Shown here one piece after another: positions 53,610 to 62,308 of a DNA stretch of 64,000 bases. The DNA lies in the NCBI GenBank assembly GCA_910575255.1, contig CAJTEM010000007.1, positions 1-64,000 on the forward strand, given 5' to 3'. Within the stretch, counting starts at the first letter, position 1; every line of letters starts with the position of its first letter. This DNA is from Lachnospiraceae bacterium. GTDB lineage: Bacteria; Bacillota; Clostridia; Lachnospirales; Lachnospiraceae. Both the position numbers and the translations under genes were made by a program. The notes under the pieces were generated by a model. It worked only from the letters and a program-made list of their open reading frames with translations, made no database searches and was not told the DNA's origin.

Positions 53610-54199
53610 GCTCTCCCCTCTCTGCAAAATGCAATAAATTCAAACTGACTCTTGCCGGCAGAAATGATATCCCCGGTCTTCAGCTCGACCGCTCCCTGAA
53701 GAACATCTGCATTCAGATAAGCCACATTCCCCTGCTGCTGTACGGCAAAAAACTTGTTGGTCCTGTCATCATAGACCACTGCACAGACCGGCTCCCGGCC
53801 CAGGCTCTTGTCATCCATGACCGGAATATCCATTTGGTAATCTCTTCCCATCCGGTTAAAACCCTGATGAAGGCGGTAATCCCTTCCCTTCTCCTCACCG
53901 ACAATACAGACCAGCCATCCGACGATCAGATCTGCTCCTTTTTCCTCTGTGTACAGGCGAACCGTCTTGTCATCCTCCTCTGCCGGAATACCGGCCGTCT
54001 GCTTTATCGCTGAACCCCCGGCGCCCGCCGGCCCGACCGGCCTCAGCGCCACCGTCTTATCGTCGTCGCTCTGACTGCTCTGAGACGGCATCGAGACTGT
54101 GACCGCGTCATCCTCATCCGCCAGTATTCCGCAATGCGGACACTGAGAATACCTGGTGTTGTCATAGAAATGTCCTTTGCTGCATTTTACAATCGCCAT
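53594..54199 (-). CDS. Zinc-ribbon FHA protein 1 with DDxTV motifs
   Basis: 201 residues from ATG 54199 with GGGAGG; the frame is open to 54268 but without a site. Ribbon Cys6, His10, Cys20, Cys23. Three motifs DDAVTV (Thr34), DDDKTV (Thr49) and EDDKTV (Thr79) lie in the linker. The C-terminal FHA-like domain is diverged (FNRMGRDYQMDIPVMDD, SLGREPVCAVVYDD); the SxxH His is Pro-Val here, so its reader activity is less sure than in its paralogue at 43461. It begins 49 nt after the phosphatase stop. Likely a kinase substrate and adaptor. Confidence 0.85.
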   Translation of the reverse strand: MAIVKCSKGHFYDNTRYSQCPHCGILADEDDAVTVSMPSQSSQSDDDKTVALRPVGPAGAGGSAIKQTAGIPAEEDDKTVRLYTEEKGADLIVGWLVCIVGEEKGRDYRLHQGFNRMGRDYQMDIPVMDDKSLGREPVCAVVYDDRTNKFFAVQQQGNVAYLNADVLQGAVELKTGDIISAGKSQFEFIAFCREGRAWENE

Positions 54200-54248
54200 G
54201 TTTTTCCTCCCATTCCGTATTTTTATCCTGCCTGTTCCCCCGCCGCAT

Positions 54249-54974
54249 TCATTCCAGCCATACGGCAATTGCCGAATAATTATCCATATCGGTATTTCTT
54301 CCGTTCTTCAGAATCACTTCCTGCATCAGCCGGATCCACTGCTCGGGAGTATCCGCCTTTTTCAAAAGCGCCTCCATCTTCTTCTCCTCGATCAGTTCCC
54401 AGAAGCCGTCCGTACAAAGCAGAAATGCCTGCTGTCCGCTTCGCTCCAGTCTCCCGGATTCCTGATAATTCACCTCATCCATCTCGATTCCCAGCACCCT
54501 GAGCAGCCGGTTGCGATCCGGATGATGACGAATCTCCTTCTCTTTCAGCTTTCCTACCGACACCAGCATCTGCGGAACACTGTGATCCAGCGTCCGCTCC
54601 TTCAGCTTGTTCCGCTGAAAATAATACAGCCGTGAGTCCCCGATATGTCCCCAGCGGATCTCGTGTTCGTCGATCTGAAGCGCCACCAGGGTCGTCTTCA
54701 TATCGGCACAGGAACGATCCCTCTCCTGACAACTGGTAATCGCCGCCTGCGCATGCTCAAACGCCTCTCCGAGGAAATCCTCCCGATCCTTCATCTCTGC
54801 AAATCTGAGGATGGAAGATTCCACAGCAATCTGCGATGCCACCTCTCCCTTTCCATGGCCTCCCAGGCCATCCGCCAGAATAAAGCAATAGCTCTCTCCG
54901 TCCTGATACATGCCGATATTATCTTCGTTGTTATCCCTTGACCCACTGTCACTGAACATCGAAAATTTAACCAT
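54249..54974 (-). CDS. PP2C-family Ser/Thr protein phosphatase 2 (first gene of the block)
   Basis: 241 residues from ATG 54974 (AGGAGGAAGG site). Motifs FSDSGSRDNNEDNIG, FILADGLGGHGKGE, WGHIGDSRLYYF, FLLCTDGFWELI and MDNYSAIAVWLE cover the PP2C metal-binding set, and no membrane helix is seen. It should reverse phosphorylation by the local kinases. As the first gene after the promoter at 55394-55421 it would be made at the start of every transcript of the operon, behind a ~410-nt leader that holds two palindromes. Confidence 0.95.
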   Translation of the reverse strand: MVKFSMFSDSGSRDNNEDNIGMYQDGESYCFILADGLGGHGKGEVASQIAVESSILRFAEMKDREDFLGEAFEHAQAAITSCQERDRSCADMKTTLVALQIDEHEIRWGHIGDSRLYYFQRNKLKERTLDHSVPQMLVSVGKLKEKEIRHHPDRNRLLRVLGIEMDEVNYQESGRLERSGQQAFLLCTDGFWELIEEKKMEALLKKADTPEQWIRLMQEVILKNGRNTDMDNYSAIAVWLE

Positions 54975-55043
54975 ATCCTTCCTCCTGGTTTGATAACGGC
55001 ACACGCCGCTTCGCGTCACCTGCCAACTCGGGTGACAAAACCA

Positions 55044-55210
55044 CTAGTACAGCATTGCTTAAATTTCGGTGAATCAATTGCTTGATATCGGTGTCATCTG
55101 TGCGTCTGCGAAGCGACGGCGTAGTGGTACCTACGTCTAGCTTCGCAGACGTGCAAAGGGCGCTGATAGCAGGTGATTGATTCACCGAAATTTAGGCAAA
55201 GCTGTACTAG
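55044..55210. repeat. CTAG-ended 167-bp palindromic element, copy C
   Basis: Arms CTAGTACAGCATTGCTTAAA / the complement ending GCAAAGCTGTACTAG are ~38 bp each. The inner stem is GTCTGCGAAGC...GCTTCGCAGAC with cap CGACGGCGTAG...CTACGTC. It matches copy A (minus strand) over ~95 bp in the centre, but its arms differ. Confidence 0.85.
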
Positions 55211-55371
55211 TATGACCCACACCAATTAACCATATGTTTCGCTTGTCTAAATTTCCCCCTGCTTCGTTGTCGTCGGTCAACGATGCCACCGCATCGCCTC
55301 CCTCCTCCGCCTTGCAGGATGAAAATTTATCCTGCGCGAAACATAATGGTAAATGGTGTGGGTTATACTAG
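55207..55371. repeat. CTAG-ended 165-bp palindromic element, copy D
   Basis: Arms CTAGTATGACCCACACCAAT / complement ending GTGTGGGTTATACTAG. It shares the central CTAG (55207-55210) with copy C. The inner region differs from A-C (GATGCCACCGCATC cap), so it is the most diverged copy. Confidence 0.8.
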
Positions 55372-55393
55372 ATCTTGTCTGTCAATTATCTAA

Positions 55394-55421
55394 ATTATAC
55401 CATTATCTTCCACATTGTCAA
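55394..55421 (-). promoter_or_regulatory. Consensus sigma-A promoter of the T7SS/signalling operon
   Basis: Minus strand TTGACA (55421-55416), 16-bp spacer, TATAAT (55399-55394), both hexamers exact. It lies just beyond the crh-like gene's terminator. Confidence 0.85.
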
Positions 55422-55462
55422 TTTTATTCGTGACGAATTTTATAAGAAAATTGTATGTATAT

Positions 55463-55509
55463 GCAAAAAAACATGACGGTCTTGATTTTACTGACCGCCA
55501 TGTTTTTTG
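55463..55509 (-). terminator. Rho-independent terminator of the crh-like gene
   Basis: AACATGGCGGTC / GACCGTCATGTT (one G-T pair) form a 12-bp stem with an 11-nt loop, flanked by AAAAAA and TTTTTTT. It lies 64 nt past the stop codon. Confidence 0.92.
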
Positions 55510-55572
55510 CTTTACTTTATATTTTTCAACGTCATCCCCAATAGCTGCCCACACCCCGGGCAGGACGAGCGA

Positions 55573-55830
55573 TCAATTCGCACCCAAAAGATAACCCTCA
55601 ATTCCTTCCACCGCAGCTGTCTCATCAATTCCATCTGCCGAAATGGTCAGCTCCTCACCACTTCTCATGCCAAGCGTCATCATGCCCATAATGCTCTTCG
55701 CATTGACACGGGCACTCTGGCTTTCCACGTAGATGGCGCTCTCATACTGGCTGGCAATCTGTACCAGCATGGCTACCGGTCTGGCTTCTAATCCCGATGA
55801 GAGTCCGATCGTGATTGTCTTTTTTAGCAT
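55573..55830 (-). CDS. Crh-like HPr paralogue lacking the PTS histidine
   Basis: 85 residues from ATG 55830 (GGAGG upstream). HPr fold and length. Position 15 is Glu (SSGLEARPVAML) where PTS HPr has His, so it cannot carry phosphate from enzyme I. Ser46 is kept in the standard setting (NAKSIMGMMTLGM) and would be the target of the HprK encoded at 58689. B. subtilis Crh has the same logic (Gln15, Ser46) and also lies right after whiA. It may act as a CcpA corepressor. Start position, Glu15 and Ser46 are seen; the role is inference. Confidence 0.88.
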   Translation of the reverse strand: MLKKTITIGLSSGLEARPVAMLVQIASQYESAIYVESQSARVNAKSIMGMMTLGMRSGEELTISADGIDETAAVEGIEGYLLGAN

Positions 55831-55861
55831 AATAATCCTCCTCATTTCTTCAGGCGCATCC

Positions 55862-56827
55862 TCACGCCTCTGTAGCTGGTCCACCGCTTCGTAACTTCTC
55901 CGCCAGGCTGCTCAGCCGACGCAGCCGATGATTCACGCCCGACTTTCCCACCGGCGGATCTAGAGCTTCTCCGAGCTCCTTCAATGTTGCTTCCGGCCTT
56001 GCCAGACGCAGTCTGGCAATCTCGCTTAGATTCTCCGGTAAAACATCAAAACCCATCCTGTCTCTGATGAGCCGGATATCCTCCACTTGTCTGACTGCCG
56101 CAGACACGGTCTTATGGATATTCGCAGTCTCACAATTGACCTGCCGGTTCACACTTCCCCGCATCTCCTTGAGAATCCGTATATTCTCCAGCTCCATCAG
56201 GGAAACCGGCGCCTCCATCACATTCAGGATATCTACGATCTGACTTCCTTCCTTGATATAGGTCACAGAGTACTTCTTTCTCTGTACAATTCTGGCATCC
56301 AGACCAAAGGAACGAATCAGACCCTGCAGTTGAATCGCCTTTGCAAAAGAAGCGCAGGCAATCTCAAAATGGTAAAACCTTTCCGGGTCACTGATGGAAC
56401 CAGCGGCCAAAAACGCTCCCCGGATGAACGCACGCCGACAACAGTTCTGCTGAATGACCACGTTCTGCGCCAGAGACAGATTCTCCTCAATCTCACCGTT
56501 ACGATCAAGCAGCTTGACTGCACGAAGCACCCGGAGAGCATCCTCATTTCGGCGGATCCCCACAGTATAGATCCGGCTTCTGCGAGTTCCCATACCCTGA
56601 CGAATAGAAATATCAGTATTTATATTAAATGTTTTTTGCAATAATGTAAAGTACTTTCTTGCGACTGCTGCATTTTCTGTATGGATTTTTATACAAAATC
56701 TGTCATATTCTGATATCTGTATCCGCCCGCAGAGGCTGATAATCGCCGCAATCTCTGCGATCTGACAGTGCCTGGCCGTGCTAAGCTGCCGGGACAGCTC
56801 TTCCTTTACCCTTGACGAAAATGACAA
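55862..56827 (-). CDS. whiA: DNA-binding protein WhiA
   Basis: 321 residues from a TTG at 56827 with GGGGTGAG just before it, 4 nt after rapZ; an upstream ATG at 56881 would overlap rapZ and lacks support. An N-terminal LAGLIDADG-like domain (CRRAFIRGAFLAAGSISDPE) and a C-terminal helix-turn-helix (RLARPEATLKELGEALDPP, VNHRLRRLSSLAEKL) identify WhiA. It influences cell division and sporulation-type programmes in Gram-positive bacteria. It is in the conserved hprK-murB-rapZ-whiA-HPr order. Confidence 0.95.
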   Translation of the reverse strand: MSFSSRVKEELSRQLSTARHCQIAEIAAIISLCGRIQISEYDRFCIKIHTENAAVARKYFTLLQKTFNINTDISIRQGMGTRRSRIYTVGIRRNEDALRVLRAVKLLDRNGEIEENLSLAQNVVIQQNCCRRAFIRGAFLAAGSISDPERFYHFEIACASFAKAIQLQGLIRSFGLDARIVQRKKYSVTYIKEGSQIVDILNVMEAPVSLMELENIRILKEMRGSVNRQVNCETANIHKTVSAAVRQVEDIRLIRDRMGFDVLPENLSEIARLRLARPEATLKELGEALDPPVGKSGVNHRLRRLSSLAEKLRSGGPATEA

Positions 56828-56831
56828 GCTC

Positions 56832-57713
56832 TCACCCCTGTTCCTTCCGGATCCGGTCCTTCTCGATATCCCGGTGCTCAATCTTCAGCCCAAACTCCTC
56901 ATGCCGGCTTAAATGCTGGTAAAGCGCACCGGCAATCGTCACAGACCGATGCTTGCCTCCGGTGCAGCCCACTGCAATCACCAGCTGATTCTTCCCCTCC
57001 AACACATAATTCGGAATCAAAAACTCCAGCATATCACACAGCTTTTCCAGAAATTCATCCGCTGTCCCCCCCTGCCGGACATAAGCCTGCACCATAGCTT
57101 CCTCCCCGGTATGCTGACGCAGCTCCTCCACATAATAAGGATTGGGCAGAAAACGCACGTCGAATACCAGATCCGCATCCGCCGGAATTCCGTACTTGAA
57201 ACCAAAGGAAAGCACGGTAATAAACAGATTGCCGTAGCCCTGATCCTCCGTGTAAATCCGTTCCAGTTCCTGGCGCAGCTCCCGGGTCAGCAGTTGGCTG
57301 GTATCGATAATAATATCCGCTTTCCTTTTCAGAAATTCCAGACGCTCTCGCTCCAGGCGGATTCCGCTGTCCACCCGCCCCCGCCCGGCCAGGGGATGGG
57401 AGCGCCGGGTCTCCTTGTATCTCTTTACCAACGTCTCGTCACTGGCATCCAGATAGAGAATCTGACAGGGCATCTCATTCTGCTTCCATTCCTCCAGCAC
57501 ATTCAATAGCTGCGGCAATTCCCTCCCGCTGCGGATATCGATCCCCAGCGCGATCCGTTCATGACCAGACGGTTGCTGCACTGCCAGCTTTGCGAACGGC
57601 TCCAGCAGAGGAATCGGCAGATTATCCACACAATAGAATCCCTGATCCTCCAGCATCTTAAGGGCAATCGTCTTTCCTGCTCCGGACATTCCTGTCACGA
57701 TCACCAGCTTCAT
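56832..57713 (-). CDS. rapZ: RapZ-family nucleotide-binding protein
   Basis: 293 residues. P-loop GMSGAGKT at residues 8-15 and Walker B-like region; the C-terminal RapC domain has FGFKYGIPADADLVFDVRFLPNP and VAVGCTGGKHRSVTIA. RapZ (YvcJ) proteins bind nucleotides and sense UDP-GlcNAc pathway intermediates in enteric bacteria; in Firmicutes the role is linked to competence and envelope control. It lies between murB and whiA, 33 nt after murB. Confidence 0.96.
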   Translation of the reverse strand: MKLVIVTGMSGAGKTIALKMLEDQGFYCVDNLPIPLLEPFAKLAVQQPSGHERIALGIDIRSGRELPQLLNVLEEWKQNEMPCQILYLDASDETLVKRYKETRRSHPLAGRGRVDSGIRLERERLEFLKRKADIIIDTSQLLTRELRQELERIYTEDQGYGNLFITVLSFGFKYGIPADADLVFDVRFLPNPYYVEELRQHTGEEAMVQAYVRQGGTADEFLEKLCDMLEFLIPNYVLEGKNQLVIAVGCTGGKHRSVTIAGALYQHLSRHEEFGLKIEHRDIEKDRIRKEQG

Positions 57714-57746
57714 GGTTCCTCCCTCCCGCTTTTTCTTTGTGTACTC

Positions 57747-58658
57747 TTAAAATTCTCCCAGCTGCTTTATTTCCGGCTCCAGCTCCACCCCGAACTGCTC
57801 CCGTACGCGCCTTTGCACCTCATGACACAGCTTCTTAATGTCTGCCGCAGTTGCCTCTTTCCGGTTGATCACAAACCCGCAATGCTTCTCCGACACCTGG
57901 GCACCGCCGACAGTAAATCCCCGCAGACCCGCTTCCTCGATCAGCTTCCCGGCAAAATAGCCCTGCGGACGCTTGAAGGTGCTGCCGGCGCTGGGATATT
58001 CCAAAGGCTGCTTATTTCTCCTCTGGGCGCCAAGCTCCTCCATCCGGTTGCGGATCTCACTCTCCGTCCCCGGCTTCAGGCAGAACCGGGCACCCAGCAC
58101 CACCTGGCCTCTTGCCGGAATATTGCTGGTCCGGTATCCTAAGGCCAGCTCTGTTGCCGCAAGCTCCAAGACTCCCTTCTTGGGATCCAGAATCCTCACG
58201 GTTCCCAAAACATCCGCCAGCTCCGAACCATAGGCGCCGGCATTCATTACCACTGCCCCTCCTACGGTCCCCGGAATCCCGGAAGCGAATTCCATCCCGG
58301 TCAAAGTCTCCTTGAGCGCCGCCTTGGCCACCACAGCCAGCAATACTCCCGCACCTGCCCATAGCCTGCCGTCAGCTTCTCTCTTCACCTCAGAGAAATG
58401 CTTCCCCAACACCACGATCACGCCGCGATAGCCCTTATCTCCCACCAGCAGATTGCTGCCATTGCCCACAATATAAGAAGGCACGGACTGCTGCCGGCAA
58501 AGCGCCAGCACGTCTGCCAGCTCTGTCTCACTCTCCGCTTCCACATAATAATCCGCCGGACCACCTACCCGGAACGTAGTATGGCGGCTCATCGGTTCAT
58601 CCGCCAGGCATCTCCCTGACCTCATCACCTGTCCCAACAACTGCCGAAAATCACTCAT
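57747..58658 (-). CDS. murB: UDP-N-acetylmuramate dehydrogenase (MurB)
   Basis: 303 residues. Reduces UDP-GlcNAc-enolpyruvate to UDP-MurNAc in peptidoglycan synthesis using FAD and NADPH. The FAD-binding PCMH-type domain shows VGNGSNLLVGDKGYRG and FASGIPGTVGGAVVMNAGAYG. The type IIa-like C-terminal part includes AGSTFKRPQGYFAGKLIEEAGL with the catalytic Ser, and the terminal Glu-containing ELEPEIKQLGEF. It lies 30 nt after hprK. Confidence 0.97.
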   Translation of the reverse strand: MSDFRQLLGQVMRSGRCLADEPMSRHTTFRVGGPADYYVEAESETELADVLALCRQQSVPSYIVGNGSNLLVGDKGYRGVIVVLGKHFSEVKREADGRLWAGAGVLLAVVAKAALKETLTGMEFASGIPGTVGGAVVMNAGAYGSELADVLGTVRILDPKKGVLELAATELALGYRTSNIPARGQVVLGARFCLKPGTESEIRNRMEELGAQRRNKQPLEYPSAGSTFKRPQGYFAGKLIEEAGLRGFTVGGAQVSEKHCGFVINRKEATAADIKKLCHEVQRRVREQFGVELEPEIKQLGEF

Positions 58659-58688
58659 CCATCCCTCACGATTTCTGTTAGCTTTGAC

Positions 58689-59618
58689 TTATGACAATGC
58701 TTTCCCCAGATTGGCCTGTACACGGTTATACAGCTCTTTTGCCGCATTATAGCCCATCTTCTTCTGCCGGTAGTTCACTGCTGCGGACTCCACAATGATC
58801 GCCAGATTTCTGCCCGGACGAATCGGAATATTGTGACATACTACCTTATTGCCCAGAAATTCCGTATACTGATCTTCCATCCCCAGGCGATCATACTCCT
58901 TGTCGCGACTCCAGTCTTCCAGCTTAATCACCATGTCAATCGACTGGGTCTCCTTCACGCTTTCCACACCATACAGGGCTTTCACATCAATGATGCCAAT
59001 ACCCCGAAGTTCAATAAAATGCTTGGTGATATCCGGTGCGCTTCCGATCAGGGTATCCTCGCTGACCCGACGGATCTCCACCACATCATCCGTTACCAGA
59101 CGGTGTCCTCTCTTAATCAGCTCCAGTGCAGCCTCACTTTTCCCGATGCCGCTCTCCCCCATGATCAGCACTCCCTCACCAAATACATCCACCAACACCC
59201 CGTGAATGCTGATGCAGGGAGCCAGCTTCACATTCAGCCACCTGGTCGCCTCTGCCATCAAAGCAGAAGTCGTCTTGTCCGACACCAGACAGGGCACCTG
59301 ATAACGGCGGCACAGATCCTGCATATCCTCGTCCGGCATCATGCTGCGGCTGTATACCAGGCAGGGAATCTCACTGGCCAGAAGCTTCTCATAATTCTCC
59401 ACCTTCCGCTCCCGCGACAACGTCTTGATATACTCCTGCTCCACAAAACCGATAATCTGCACCCGCTCCTTGTCAAAATGATCAAAAAATCCCGCCAGTT
59501 GCAGCGCCGGACGATTCACATCCGGATGCGTCAGCACCACCTTATCCGTATCGATCTCCGGAATAATATTTTTCAGATTCATCTTCTGAATCAGCTCCGT
59601 AATCGTCACACCATACAT
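58689..59618 (-). CDS. hprK: HPr kinase/phosphorylase
   Basis: 309 residues from ATG 59618 (GGAGCAGG upstream); a longer reading to 59708 overlaps the end of uvrC. It phosphorylates and dephosphorylates Ser46 of HPr/Crh in carbon catabolite control. Walker A GESGIGKSE near 155-163, the HprK signature IELRGIGIIDVKALYG, and IRPGRNLAIIVESAAVNYRQK at the C-terminus are present. In this window its visible substrate is the Crh-like protein. It begins 111 nt after uvrC. Confidence 0.97.
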   Translation of the reverse strand: MYGVTITELIQKMNLKNIIPEIDTDKVVLTHPDVNRPALQLAGFFDHFDKERVQIIGFVEQEYIKTLSRERKVENYEKLLASEIPCLVYSRSMMPDEDMQDLCRRYQVPCLVSDKTTSALMAEATRWLNVKLAPCISIHGVLVDVFGEGVLIMGESGIGKSEAALELIKRGHRLVTDDVVEIRRVSEDTLIGSAPDITKHFIELRGIGIIDVKALYGVESVKETQSIDMVIKLEDWSRDKEYDRLGMEDQYTEFLGNKVVCHNIPIRPGRNLAIIVESAAVNYRQKKMGYNAAKELYNRVQANLGKALS

Positions 59619-59729
59619 GACTTTTCCTGCTCCTTCCTGTATCCTGAAAACAGCCGTCCGACAGCTGCCTGTATTCTCACATTGCCGCATGACATCCGCA
59701 TCCGGCATGCGGATCTTTTCTTTATACTA

Positions 59730-61631
59730 TCACATCTGCCGCTGATTGTCATTATGTTCTTTCTCTGCTGCGGACGTCCGGAAAAATTCATAAACCTGTT
59801 CTGCCGCCCTGTGATTCATTCCCGGCACTTCTGCCAATGCCTCCACTTCTGCCTCCCGGATCGCCTCCAGGGATTTAAATTGCCTCATCAGGGCCTTTCT
59901 CCTCGTCTTGCCAATACCCGGAATATCATCCAGCAAGGAATGCACCTGGCTCTTCCCCCTCAGGCTCCGGTGATATTCAATCGCAAACCGGTGTGCCTCG
60001 TCCTGAATCCGTGTGATCAGCCGAAAGCCCTCCGAATGCCGGTCAATCGGAATCTCCACGTTCTGATAATAGAGTCCCCGTGTCCGGTGATTATCATCCT
60101 TCACCATCCCGCAGACCGGAATCTTTAACTTCAGTTCTTCCAGCACCTCAAGAGCAATATTCACCTGCCCTCTTCCTCCGTCCATCATCAGCAGATCCGG
60201 GAACCTGGTAAAGCTCCCCAGCTCCTCCCCCACTCCGTTCTCCTGCAGGCGGGTTTTTTCCTCCAGTCCATGGCTGAACCGTCTTAAAAGCACCTCCCGC
60301 ATGGAAGCATAATCATTCGGGCCAGTCACGGTCCGGATCCGGAACTTGCGGTAATCGTTCCGCTTCGGCTTTCCATCCTCATACACTACCATGGATCCGA
60401 CAGACTCATATCCGGAAATGTTGGAGATATCAAATGCCTCCACCCGGCGCACCCGGCCGATCCCGAGCCAGTCCGATACCTGATTCATAGCTCCGATCGT
60501 CCGCAGTTCCTCCCGCTTGATCTTTTCTTTGTCCTGAGAAAGAACCAGCGCCGCGTTCTTCTGTGCCAGCTCTACCAGACGCTCCTTCTCCCCCTTCTTC
60601 GGAACTGTCATATGGACCTTCTGCCCCTTGCGGGCGGTAAGCCAGCGGCAGATCACCTCGCTGTCCTCCGGCTCGGTCTGCATCCACAACTCCCTGGGAA
60701 GAAACGGAGTCCCGGCATAGAACTGCTTCACAAATCCCGAAAGAATCTGCGCCGTATTTTCTGCCGTGGCTACCACCATATGAAAATGCTCCCGTCCGAT
60801 CAGCTTGCCCTCCCGCACGAAAAAGACCTGAACCACCGCATCCTCCTCGTCCCGGGCCAGAGCAATGATATCCCGGTCCTGCGTACTGCTGCTGGTAATC
60901 TTCTGCTTCTGAGCCACCTTCTTTACACTGCCCAAAAGCTCCCGATACTCAATTGCCTTCTCAAAATTCATCTCTGCAGAAGCCTGCCGCATCTTCTCCT
61001 CCAGCAAAGAGAGCACTTTGCCGTAATGTCCGTTCAGAAATTCCAGGACCTGAGCAATATTCTCCCCGTACTCTTCCCTGCTGATTCCTCCCTGGCAGGG
61101 GGCCTCGCACTGTCTGATATGATAATTGAGGCAGGGGCGGTCCTTCCCCGCATCTCTTGGCAGCACCTTATTGCAGGTACGAATCTTGTACAGCTTATGG
61201 ATCAGGTCAATCGTATCCTTCACTGCCCCTGCGCTGGTGTATGGCCCAAAGTATTTGTTCTTGTCCTTTTTCATCGTTCTCGCAAACAATACCCTGGGAA
61301 ATTCCTCAGCCACCGTCACCTTGATGTAGGGATAGGCCTTATCATCCTTCAGCATGGTATTGTAACGTGGTCGGTGCTCCTTGATAAGGTTGCACTCCAG
61401 AACCAGGGCCTCCAGTTCTGAATCGGTAATAATATATTCAAACCTGGCTATCCGCGATACCATCTGTTCAATCTTCGCCGTCTTATTGCGGCTGCTCTGA
61501 AAATACTGCCGCACCCGATTTTTGAGACTGATTGCCTTTCCTACATATATGATCTCATCATGCTTATCATGCATAAGATAGACTCCTGGCTGAGCCGGAA
61601 GCTTTTTTAATTCCTCTTCAATGTTGAACAC
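59730..61631 (-). CDS. uvrC: Excinuclease ABC subunit C
   Basis: 633 residues from a GTG at 61631 with GGAGAGGAG 9 nt upstream. GIY-YIG nuclease domain at the start ([19 protein letters not shown]), UVR domain near 205-240, RNase H-like domain with [16 protein letters not shown] (conserved Asp), and a C-terminal (HhH)2 domain ([19 protein letters not shown]). It makes both incisions in nucleotide excision repair with UvrAB. Confidence 0.98.
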   Translation of the reverse strand: MFNIEEELKKLPAQPGVYLMHDKHDEIIYVGKAISLKNRVRQYFQSSRNKTAKIEQMVSRIARFEYIITDSELEALVLECNLIKEHRPRYNTMLKDDKAYPYIKVTVAEEFPRVLFARTMKKDKNKYFGPYTSAGAVKDTIDLIHKLYKIRTCNKVLPRDAGKDRPCLNYHIRQCEAPCQGGISREEYGENIAQVLEFLNGHYGKVLSLLEEKMRQASAEMNFEKAIEYRELLGSVKKVAQKQKITSSSTQDRDIIALARDEEDAVVQVFFVREGKLIGREHFHMVVATAENTAQILSGFVKQFYAGTPFLPRELWMQTEPEDSEVICRWLTARKGQKVHMTVPKKGEKERLVELAQKNAALVLSQDKEKIKREELRTIGAMNQVSDWLGIGRVRRVEAFDISNISGYESVGSMVVYEDGKPKRNDYRKFRIRTVTGPNDYASMREVLLRRFSHGLEEKTRLQENGVGEELGSFTRFPDLLMMDGGRGQVNIALEVLEELKLKIPVCGMVKDDNHRTRGLYYQNVEIPIDRHSEGFRLITRIQDEAHRFAIEYHRSLRGKSQVHSLLDDIPGIGKTRRKALMRQFKSLEAIREAEVEALAEVPGMNHRAAEQVYEFFRTSAAEKEHNDNQRQM

Positions 61632-61672
61632 CGCAGTCTCCTCTCCTTCCCGGCCGACAATTCCACAGACCG

Positions 61673-62308
61673 TCAGCGCAGCCTTCCCCCCTCATAATGC
61701 TTCTGCAGCGAAAGACGGCGAATCACCTCATCCAGCTGCTTCTCCACGCTTCCTGTCCCTGCCTGCATATCCAATACCACATAGATGCTGTCCAGATCTG
61801 ACTGAGAGACAGAACCCTTCATCTCCCGCAGACATACAATCTTCTCTTCCAGATTCTCCGCCTCCAAAAAAGCCATCAATTGACAGTTCGGCTTTCGTTC
61901 CGGCCCGGCTTCCTTTTTCGGTTCCGTCATTCTCTCCGGTCCCGGTTTTCCCTCTGGTTCCGGTTTTCTCTCCGGTCCCGGATTTCTCTCTGGTTCCGGT
62001 TTTCTCTCCGGTCCCGGTTTTTCTTCTTTTCGGCTGTCCGCTGCTTTGCCAAACCTCTCTGCCGGGGACGACATCCGTTCGAACCGGTAATCCTGCGCCG
62101 CATCCGGATATTTCGCCCGATCCACCTTGCCGGCAAACTGCTCATATGGTCTGACATACACCTGGAAGTCTCCATACAGCGCCTGATAGACTACCATCGT
62201 TTCCGCAGTCTCCGAATGAACAGCCATTGCCACGATCTGATACAGATTCCCTTTAAAATGCCGGTAAATTTCACCCGGACATACGGCCCTCTCCTTACAA
62301 TCTCCCAT
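61673..62308 (-). CDS. DUF1653 protein with Pro/Glu repeat linker
   Basis: 211 residues from ATG 62308, chosen for its GGGAGGAAG site; ATGs at 62383 and 62407 in the same frame are possible. The N-terminal DUF1653 domain is clear ([39 protein letters not shown]). A linker of ~55 residues repeats [11 protein letters not shown]-like units. The C-terminal ~75 residues ([20 protein letters not shown] onwards) look like a small helical domain seen in Clostridia. Function unknown. It is 41 nt before uvrC. Confidence 0.85.
   Translation of the reverse strand: MGDCKERAVCPGEIYRHFKGNLYQIVAMAVHSETAETMVVYQALYGDFQVYVRPYEQFAGKVDRAKYPDAAQDYRFERMSSPAERFGKAADSRKEEKPGPERKPEPERNPGPERKPEPEGKPGPERMTEPKKEAGPERKPNCQLMAFLEAENLEEKIVCLREMKGSVSQSDLDSIYVVLDMQAGTGSVEKQLDEVIRRLSLQKHYEGGRLR

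Larger units (their letters stand above)
54975..55392 (-). other. Long structured 5' leader of the T7SS/signalling operon
   Basis: About 410 nt between the predicted start near 55387 and the phosphatase ATG. It contains palindromes D (55207-55371) and C (55044-55210). The remaining ~70 nt before the ribosome binding site show no clear hairpin. No known riboswitch class is recognised. Confidence 0.6.

Noticed and set aside
54983-55185. Small minus-strand reading frame in the operon leader
   Set aside because: It lies inside palindrome C and runs into the phosphatase start; its composition is that of the repeat.
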